Below are positions 57,549 through 64,000 of a stretch of 64,000 nucleotides of DNA, in pieces (the stretch's first letter is position 1; each line of letters starts with the position of its first letter). Source of the stretch: Tricholoma matsutake (lineage: Eukaryota > Basidiomycota > Agaricomycetes > Agaricales > Tricholomataceae); the NCBI GenBank assembly GCA_026075535.2, contig AP026545.1:6758001-6822000 (forward strand), given 5' to 3'. The notes below the pieces were generated by a model. It made no database searches. It was given only the letters and a program-made list of their open reading frames with translations, and had not been told where the DNA came from. Made by a program: the position numbers and the translations under genes.

Positions 57549-59561
57549 AAATTCTCTGAAAAGAAAGAAGCCAGATGATCGAACGGAGACGTCTTCATCC
57601 CCAACAAGTGATGCCACACCCCAAAGGGGAGAATATCAAACTGGCCGCGTTATTTGCGAGGTATGTGGGGAGGGAATATCATTTCGCAATGAGAGTACAG
57701 GTGGCTTCACGGTCGAGCATTGGAACTCCCACCGCATAGCTTGGTAAGCTTCTTTTGTTGTGTGTTATATACCTTGCTTCGCTAATAGGTGGTCTTATTT
57801 TAGTGTTGCACCTGGAGCTCCGCCGAGCAAGTCAGCAAGCTCTACTTCCAATGTAACAACTTTGTCACTTCCTCTTGCCAAACGTCGCCGCGCTAAGCGC
57901 ACCGAAGAAGAGCGAATTAAGTATCTGCGAGCGGACCCATATGTTGCTAAATTTGAAGCATATCGTGTCCTCTGCGCTTCTTGTGACAAGTGGATACGCC
58001 TTCGTCCAAATTCAACATACTGTTCCATTCCCTGGGATGCCCATCGAAAGAGTTGCCTCGCAAGGCAAATGTATGTCCTTTCTAGCTTACCACCTGATTG
58101 TGCTCAGCGTGTTCACCTATTTCTAAGCAACAGTAAGAACATTTACGCTCTGGAGGAACGCAATAAAATTTTATCGAGCGACCCTTATGTGCGTAAATAC
58201 GATGCGGAGCGCGTGTTATGCAGCATCTGTGATGTGTGGCTTTCATTGAATGCCGATGACCACCTCCAGGCGATTGAAACCTGGAATCATCATCGAGCCT
58301 CATGCTGCAAAACGTCATCTAGCTCTCCGTATGACCTGTCATAATTTTATGTCATTGACGCTTGATTGACAAGGTTTCCTTAGAACTTCCCCTCGCGACA
58401 CAAGTATAAACTCCGTAACGAGAAAGCGCCTGTTGCCACCTTCCGCTCCGTCCCATGCGGGTCCTACCTCTCCCGAAGCCCCCAACATTTCTCAGCAGAG
58501 CTTCGACCCTCAACTACAACTCATAGCCCCGCCTACTTTTTATGCCCTCCATCCGGTGGATTATTCCCCGGTCAATGATTCTCGTAGACGTAACGCTGAA
58601 CACCGTGCTCAGACACTTCGCGCTGATCCCTTGATTGGCAAGGTTGAGCCTAACCGTGTTTTCTGTACAATGTGCCAGAAATGGGTACAACTCCGTCAAG
58701 ACAGCTCATATTGTGCGTACCCCTGGCTCCAACACCGAGGCAAATGTATGGCGAGACAGTACGTCGTTATCTCCTGTTTCGAAGAACATCCTCATTTTCT
58801 TATCTTGCGGGTAGACAACGCCGATCTGAAAAAGCCGCGGAGCTTGCCCAAAGGAAGGCGAGGAAGTTTACTCGTCGGAACGATGAAGAACACATCTCGG
58901 ATGGCTATAGAGGCTCAGAACGCCCTGAATCGGAAGATGAAATGGATCTCCGAATCGAGGAAAGGCATATCCGAAGGAACCATGTGACAAACATGGAATC
59001 CAATGAGGTGATTGAGGCTATGGGGATACAGCGATCGAGGTTTGCCCTTAACTCGTGCGCCACCGTGACTAGAGATAGGGAGAATGACAGTAAGTTGGTT
59101 GGCCATATTTATTCTCGTGGGCCCTCTACGTTTGGTCCTTCAAGAGCCCCACAAACGCACGATCAGGATCATCGGATAGATCAAGATACCGATACAGACA
59201 GTAGTTCGTTTACCGAAATCGGGCAAGTCAGACGTCAGTGGTCTGTTGGGGTGACTGACCTTGATTCTGTCGCAGGGCGGTAAGCACCCCGTCACAATCT
59301 TGTCTAGTATTATCAGCTCAACGGTGCGGTTTTAGGAAACAATTTATTCTCTCATCAATCGGGCATTTGTTTTCAACGACATTCGAGTCCACGGATGACT
59401 TGTCAATTTCAACTCTTGTGGGTTACTTGAATATTGCCATACCCCAGGATAAATATGAGGATTTCGGCACCTCCGAAGTGATCAAGACGGCAGCGGCTCT
59501 GCAGAATGACGGATATATTGTCTTTGAAGGTGATATGTTGCGTTTGGCGGAGTCAGCCTGA
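57549..59561 (+). CDS. Protein with four repeated C-x2-C...W-x2-H-R-x2-C modules (5' end uncertain)
   Basis: Exons: (57549)-57743, 57804-58070, 58134-58328, 58384-58758, 58815-59279, 59336-59561; all five introns split a codon after its second base (phase 2). Each of the first four exons encodes one module with core R-V-[ILF]-C-x2-C ... W-x2-H-R-x2-C: GRVICEVC/WNSHRIAC, YRVLCASC/WDAHRKSC, ERVLCSIC/WNHHRASC, NRVFCTMC/WLQHRGKC. Modules 2-4 are preceded by a charged helix ending L-x-[AS]-DP-x-[VI]-x-K. Three Cys and one His per module suggest zinc binding. Exons 5-6 encode a charged, partly disordered tail ending RLAESA. The start exon was not found. The family is unknown to me by name; possibly nuclear because of basic stretches (KRRRAKR). 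Confidence 0.75.
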
Positions 59562-59911
59562 GGGTCTTGATTTTATTCATGTCGGTGTAAGCTTTTACGT
59601 AATTATTCATTGGCCATTCTCAGTGTACATGTGTAGTGTCCACTGGATCTACTTCCGAGTCCCTCTCTTGTATTTTCTCTAACGACAACTGAGAACCAAG
59701 TTCTACGATAAAGCACCAACAGTGGCCTTGAACGGACCTTCAATAGTATGCGAGACTACGGTACAAGGGTACATGTTTCCGTGCCGCCCGACTGCTAATT
59801 CTCTCGCGGCGTCGCTTTCCCCTTAGTGAAGTGTGCGTGCGGTGGTGAAAATTGTGAGAGGCTTTTCGTATTGAGAACCTCACAGCAGTGGAACAAGCCT
59901 TGGAGGATGCT

Positions 59912-60139
59912 ATGAATCGGTCAAGTTCGCCGCCACCAGAAGTGGTACTCGGGAAACAAACACATGAAGGCGAGCCAGGTGATGGTAATGATTCTGAATC
60001 AGATAAAGACGATCCGAGAAATGCCACGCAAGGCGCGTCGACAATACCTTCCATTAGCAACGTAACGGCCTCAACTCAGCGGTATGCCTTGAAGAAGAAA
60101 CTGCGTCCTGAGCAGTGTGATGAATTGGACACCTTGTTG
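59912..60139 (+). pseudogene. N-terminal fragment of an uncharacterised protein (family with RYALKKKLRPEQ)
   Basis: ATG 59912, 76 codons, then a good donor GTAAGT. Acidic, Ser-rich leader followed by STQRYALKKKLRPEQCDEL. From memory this motif opens an uncharacterised basidiomycete family; identification is weak. After the donor comes a 20-T run and repeat-derived DNA, so the rest of the gene is displaced. The block at 63283 on the same strand may be its continuation. Confidence 0.45.
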
Positions 60140-60161
60140 GTAAGTTCTTGATAGACCCACC

Positions 60162-60181
60162 TTTTTTTTTTTTTTTTTTTT
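60162..60181. repeat. Homopolymer of 20 T
   Basis: Twenty T in a row on the plus strand, 23 nt after the donor site of the preceding gene fragment. It could be the poly(A) end of a minus-strand retroposed copy, compatible with the LINE remnant on the same strand at 62.4-62.9 kb, but the distance is large. Confidence 0.6.
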
Positions 60182-60625
60182 GAATCCGAGTCCCATTTAT
60201 TGCGTACCATATGTGAGAGACTAAATATTGACTAAATATGTACGGTTTGAGCTATGTTTCGTTTGACCCCCTCCATGCTATATCTTCGTCATCTGCTTTG
60301 AGGGCCAGCTAGTATGTGTGGTTTGCCGATGTGTGTCGCCCGGCGTGTGTTTCGTTCCGTTATTGTCTCTCCGCTTCCCTTCGTCTCTCCTCTTCTAGTG
60401 TTGAGCCAGCCCAGCTCAACCCCTCCCAGACATGTCACGTGACCATCCCGAGAAAGCACCGAAGGCTAAAATCAACGAGAGGTTGTGCCTCCCGTAAATT
60501 AGCCAACATATTTCAGGAGACGGACTGGTATAGTAAGACAATATAGCATAGTGGTATTGATGATATCGATGGAATGACGTAGTTCTTATCTACGTCTATG
60601 GGATCAATTCCTTGCTGTTGCAAAT

Positions 60626-61015
60626 AGGGTTGTTCACGGTAGCCATTCTTGGGCCATTTTCGGCTCATTTTCAAACTCATTTTCGGCTCATTTTTGTGTA
60701 TTTGGCAGAGGAACAAACAAAAGGGAACGAAAAATGGAATGGAAAATGACATGAAAAATGGTTACCGTGAACACCCTGGGAAGGAAAATTTAGAAAAATG
60801 GAGCAAAAATTCATTTTTCTCGCCAGGCACAGTGCTAAAAATATGAAAAATGATCATTTTTCGGTTCCCTTTTTACAAAAGCAAGGGTAGGGTTCCATTT
60901 TACATCCATTTTACATTCATTCTGAGTTCCATTCTTGAGAAAAATGGAATCAAAATGAAATAGAAAATGAAAAATGAGTGAAAATGAACCAAAAATGCCA
61001 ACTGTGAACAACCCT
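60626..61015. mobile_element. MITE-like element, 390 bp, TIR AGGGTTGTTCAC
   Basis: Terminal inverted repeats AGGGTTGTTCAC (perfect over 12 bp, similar over about 60 bp), rich in CTCATTTTC-type subrepeats. Bases TA flank or overlap both ends (60625-60626, 61015-61016), so a TA target duplication as in Tc1/mariner is possible. An internal inverted copy of the terminus (GTTACCGTGAACACCCT, 60761-60777) splits it into two nested palindromes. Confidence 0.65.
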
Positions 61016-61359
61016 AATGATTTTCTGTAGTTCTTTTCGGTCTTCAAAGTTCATGTTTATAATTACAGGCGCGCCAATATCCATTCACACATTGAATGGC
61101 TAACAGGTTAATTACTTCCCTGGCTGCTTTTTTTGTAGTGGTTAATTGTTTCAATTGACTCTGCTAATGAAATTTCGAGCTTGCTTGACATTGATTGACA
61201 TCTGAGTCTAGAGCTGTTCCGAGTCACTACTAGTAGCACACAAAAATAACAGCAAAAATGGAGAACATTGTCAATGATTGTAGTACTTCAAAGACATGTC
61301 TTTGTAACTTTGAGATATCTCTGATAAACCAAAGGTTGTGACTGGTGCATCTCGGCAGC

Positions 61360-61671
61360 CTACATCAGTAATCCTGCATTTTAGTTTTTACTGGTTTCTG
61401 AACCCAAAAAACCAACAAAAACCAACAAAAACCAGAAAACCCAGAAACTTGGAGACCTAGGTCTCATTTCCCAGAAACCTCACATGTCTGTGTATTGGAA
61501 AAACCTAAGAAACCAATGGAAACCCTAGAAACCTATCTAAACCCACTACTTACTATTAGTGTAAACTAGCTTTTCTTAGGGACTCTTTCAAGGTTTCCAG
61601 GTTTCTCAAAACCCAAAAACCCCCAAAAACCACTGGAAACTAGAAACTAAATTGACAGATTGCTGATGTAG
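61360..61671. mobile_element. Second MITE-like palindrome, TIR CTACATCAG
   Basis: CTACATCAG at 61360 and its complement CTGATGTAG ending at 61671. Inner arms (AATC...ATTTTAGTTT...GGTTTTT) also pair, and the interior is made of AAACC-type units. No coding capacity; no clear target duplication found. Confidence 0.5.
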
Positions 61672-62447
61672 CAGTTTTAGACTTGACAACTTGTACTATC
61701 TGTCTGAATGTGTATAGGAAAAATCTAAAAATGATTATATGTCATTATGGTAACCTTGTCAGGAAAGTGTCGCTGGCTTATAAACACTTAAAATTATCCT
61801 AACATGCATCAAGACTTCGTTTGATGGCATGTTGTGTCCACGCATCAAGTCACGTGACATGTCTGGGGAGGGGTTGAGCTTGGGTTGCTTCTAGTGTTGG
61901 GAGCTCCCCGAATGTGCTGTTCTATCTTCCTGTTTCTGCGACGTACTGTACCAGGTCAGGAAGTGGGCCACCCTGTCTAGTGGGCCACTTGGCAATTTTC
62001 TGATGAATGATGCCACTTACTGCTAATCTGTTATGTGCCAAAGGAGTGCCTGTAGGGGACACATCTCCAGCAGAAAACTGGAGCTGAAGTCATGTGATAG
62101 TGGTTTCTAAAAATATGCCCGAAGATCAGGGATAGCTCCGAAATGCTGGTTTCCTTAAAAGGTATGTGATGTTGAAATCTTGGGATGCAGGGCATAACAG
62201 GATTGCCCAAAAATTCTGAAAATATTTGGGGAAGATATGTCAATTAGGGTCAAAATATATAGAATTGTGTTAGTAACTACTTGGTAAAACCCTTGGTGGC
62301 CCACTTCATGGTCATCTCCAAATTCGTGGCCCACGTGGCAAATCATCCACCTAACCCGATCAAGTTGCTTTTTATCTATTTTTGCTGTTTACACAACATC
62401 TCAGGACATTTGTCTACCCATCGAAACACCCAAGCAAGTGGCAGGGG

Positions 62448-62902
62448 TCACACATTCTCGCTCAAAGACCCTTTACCCTTAGGTGGCCCATTTCCTGCCC
62501 TTTGACAGTAGATGAATAGTGCGTGTAGCATTTTTGTCATTGTGAATAGCTTCATTAGGTTCACATCTCTCCCTCCTGTGCTATTTTGCAGCCTCTGCCT
62601 GGCTGTGTGGTGTGCTTGGCAATACAGCATGAAGTGTTGTACCGTTTCCTCGTGCTGTTGGCATGCCAGGCATATTGGTGAGTTGACTTTGCCAATGCGG
62701 TGTAAGTGCTTAGCTAAGGGTGCATTCTCAGTTGTGATAGTATGCTTGCTAGTTTCCTTGGGAGCATCGTGATGAGGTCGATGTATTTGGCTGTTGGTGC
62801 TGCTGGGTTGGTCTTCTTCATCCTGTCGTAGCATTTTGATGACTTCCATAGCTTCTGTGCTCTCTTTTTCAGCCTTTCTCTATGTGCCTGTATTAGCACC
62901 AA
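62448..62902 (-). pseudogene. 3' fragment of a LINE (non-LTR) retrotransposon
   Basis: Two minus-strand pieces in different frames (62902-62714 and 62849-62448) join as ...LPRKLASILSQLR / PLAKHLHRIGKVNSPICLACQQHEETVQHFMLYC. This is the region after RNase H in Tad1-like LINEs, with the C-x2-C...E-T-V-x-H-x4-C finger. One frameshift, no RT visible, so it is a 5'-truncated remnant. 61901-62447 and 62903-63282 show only scattered GTGGCCCAC-type motifs. Confidence 0.7.
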
Positions 62903-63282
62903 TTTGCTGTGTGGGAGGCACTTCCTTAGAAGTCTCAGTAGTCAGACCCACCTCTGATGCTTATATGGGCAGGATACGGCACTTGGCAGGCAGGCTAAGT
63001 TACTTGCATGTGTGTTTGTGCTGGAGAATAAACTTGACACTATTCGGTCAGCTGCTCCACCATATCAGCTGTCTGATGAGTTGAAGGTGCAGATAATAGT
63101 GATATCATTATATTCAGCACCCTCTCTAATATTCCTATAGACCAATGTCAATAACTATGGTGTAGTCATCATGCTTTCCATTAACATCAGTGCTTACAAA
63201 GGAGATCATGATGTGCCTCACAATCATGTGTTGGTTTGTATTCTGTCTATCATATGCATATATATAGCTAATCTTCTTGCAG

Positions 63283-64000
63283 AATATTCTCAAATGGTAT
63301 CAGTTTGATTTGCCAGCTGGAATTGAACATGATTATGCCAATTGGGAGAAAATATCTACTTTTGTCGGTTATTCACTCACTCAGTCTTGTGCAAGAGTCA
63401 AGAAATTGGTATGCATATATTTGGTTGTTCATACTCACATAGTGTTACACTCATTTCTGCAATAGATTAAGGACAGCAGACTCCAATATATTCACCCTTG
63501 CCCAAGAGATTGTCCATTCCACACCTTGTTGTGTGACAGCTCAGCTTTGTAGCTGTGTTGCGCTCATGGTATGTTGCAACTTTTCCCTGACCACAAACTC
63601 TTCTGATCTATTTTAGTGAGTGGTTCATGTTGAATGCAACGGCAATGAGAAGTATCCAAATTTAATTGATAAGCACCTCAAGTTCATTCGTTCGATGGCA
63701 GGGTCCTCTGCCTCAAAAACTGTGAAGTAGGTCCTCTTGTCATATAAGACACAAAGACATACATGAGAGTCAGCTTTTCAGCAGAATCAGCATCCATAGT
63801 ATGAGTTTTGATCTGTGCCTACCTCTTCCAGTGATTCCAGATCCAACTCAGAACATTCAACATTCAGGAGCTTTGGGTTGACATGACTACAGGCATGGAA
63901 TCCAGTGCATTCAAGACGGCTATGGCAGCATGGAATAGGTTGTCCAGTGAAGATGTCGAAGGTAGGCTTGGAGTTGCCAGCACCTGTCGTACCTGTCCAT
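63283..64000 (+). pseudogene. Internal/C-terminal fragment of an uncharacterised gene, runs off the window
   Basis: Exon 63283-63408 (NILKWYQFDLPAGIEHDYANWEKI...SLTQ...) ends at GTATGC. The next starts at 63466 (IKDSRLQYIHPCPRDCPFHTLLCDSSAL) and meets an in-frame TAG at 63550-63552. Further protein-like blocks follow: VHVECNGNEKYPNLIDKHLKF (about 63615-63680) and LWVDMTTGMESSAFKTAMAAW (about 63870-63930). Splice signals fit (TTGCAG, AATAG, CATGGTATG). The DLPAGIE motif belongs, as far as I recall, to the same uncharacterised family as the fragment at 59912. The later blocks may belong to another gene. Confidence 0.4.

Larger units (their letters stand above)
60395..61900. mobile_element. Foldback block: about 45-bp inverted arms enclosing 1.4 kb
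   Basis: GTCACGTGACATGTCTGGG followed by AGGGGTTGAGCT appears on the minus strand at about 60443-60407 and on the plus strand at about 61849-61885. Similarity extends outward (CTAGTGTTG in both). No transposase is inside; the interior holds two smaller palindromic elements and A/T-rich low-complexity DNA. It may be a non-autonomous foldback element or two repeats in inverse orientation. Confidence 0.5.

Noticed and set aside
63550..63552. In-frame TAG in the right-edge fragment as another decay stop
   Set aside because: The gene is not clearly a transposon and the splice model is uncertain, so it was not used for or against the CpG argument.

Overview
The window is nuclear DNA of a filamentous basidiomycete, most likely an Agaricomycete. 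The evidence is genes broken by many 50-65 nt introns, a KDZ transposase with its cysteine cluster, chromodomain Ty3/gypsy and Ty1/copia retrotransposons, and a basidiomycete-looking set of host genes. Coordinates of spliced genes were derived by hand from GT/GC...AG signals, reading frame and family conservation. No database search was run.

Left part (1-19 kb), transposon-rich: a KDZ transposase gene on the minus strand runs off the left edge. It is followed by degenerate direct repeats and an intact three-exon minus-strand gene of unknown function. A full-length chromodomain Ty3/gypsy element (4703-10738, minus, TSD ATCGT, two 426-bp LTRs) sits inside a repeat whose uninterrupted relative lies at about 11.09-11.19 kb. 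A truncated copia tail follows, then a near-intact Ty1/copia element (13134-18891, minus, TSD CCTAG, 305-bp LTRs with one mismatch).

Middle (20-34 kb): a sirtuin and an alpha/beta-hydrolase are transcribed divergently. Behind the hydrolase lie two decayed copies of it. Next comes a second Ty3/gypsy element (26523-34135, plus, apparently identical 219-bp LTRs, TSD ACGT). It carries a solo LTR of the first gypsy family (28493-28918, TSD TTGGA) and a small extra ORF for a predicted membrane protein between pol and the 3' LTR.

Right part (36-64 kb), gene-rich: an FYRN/FYRC protein, a four-exon protein of unknown function, a MYND protein, NAD(P)H-hydrate epimerase, a second MYND protein, exportin-1/CRM1, AMP deaminase, and a protein with four repeated C-x2-C...W-x2-H-R-x2-C modules. 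The last 4 kb are broken DNA: two gene fragments that look like halves of one gene, separated by foldback/MITE-like elements and a LINE remnant.

Four themes cross the window. (1) All eleven premature stops I could place in the three large elements are TGA at positions where CGA (Arg) is expected, which suggests CpG deamination and not CpA-type RIP. (2) The second gypsy element is defective yet has identical LTRs, so it probably moved as an already dead copy. (3) The three LTR elements differ in predicted priming: self-priming, half-tRNA-iMet priming, and a conventional TGG-type site. (4) Several host genes have unusual splicing or residues: a 10-nt microexon, a GC-AG intron, a 6-nt first coding exon, symmetric phase-2 exons, and Val at the leptomycin-B cysteine of CRM1.
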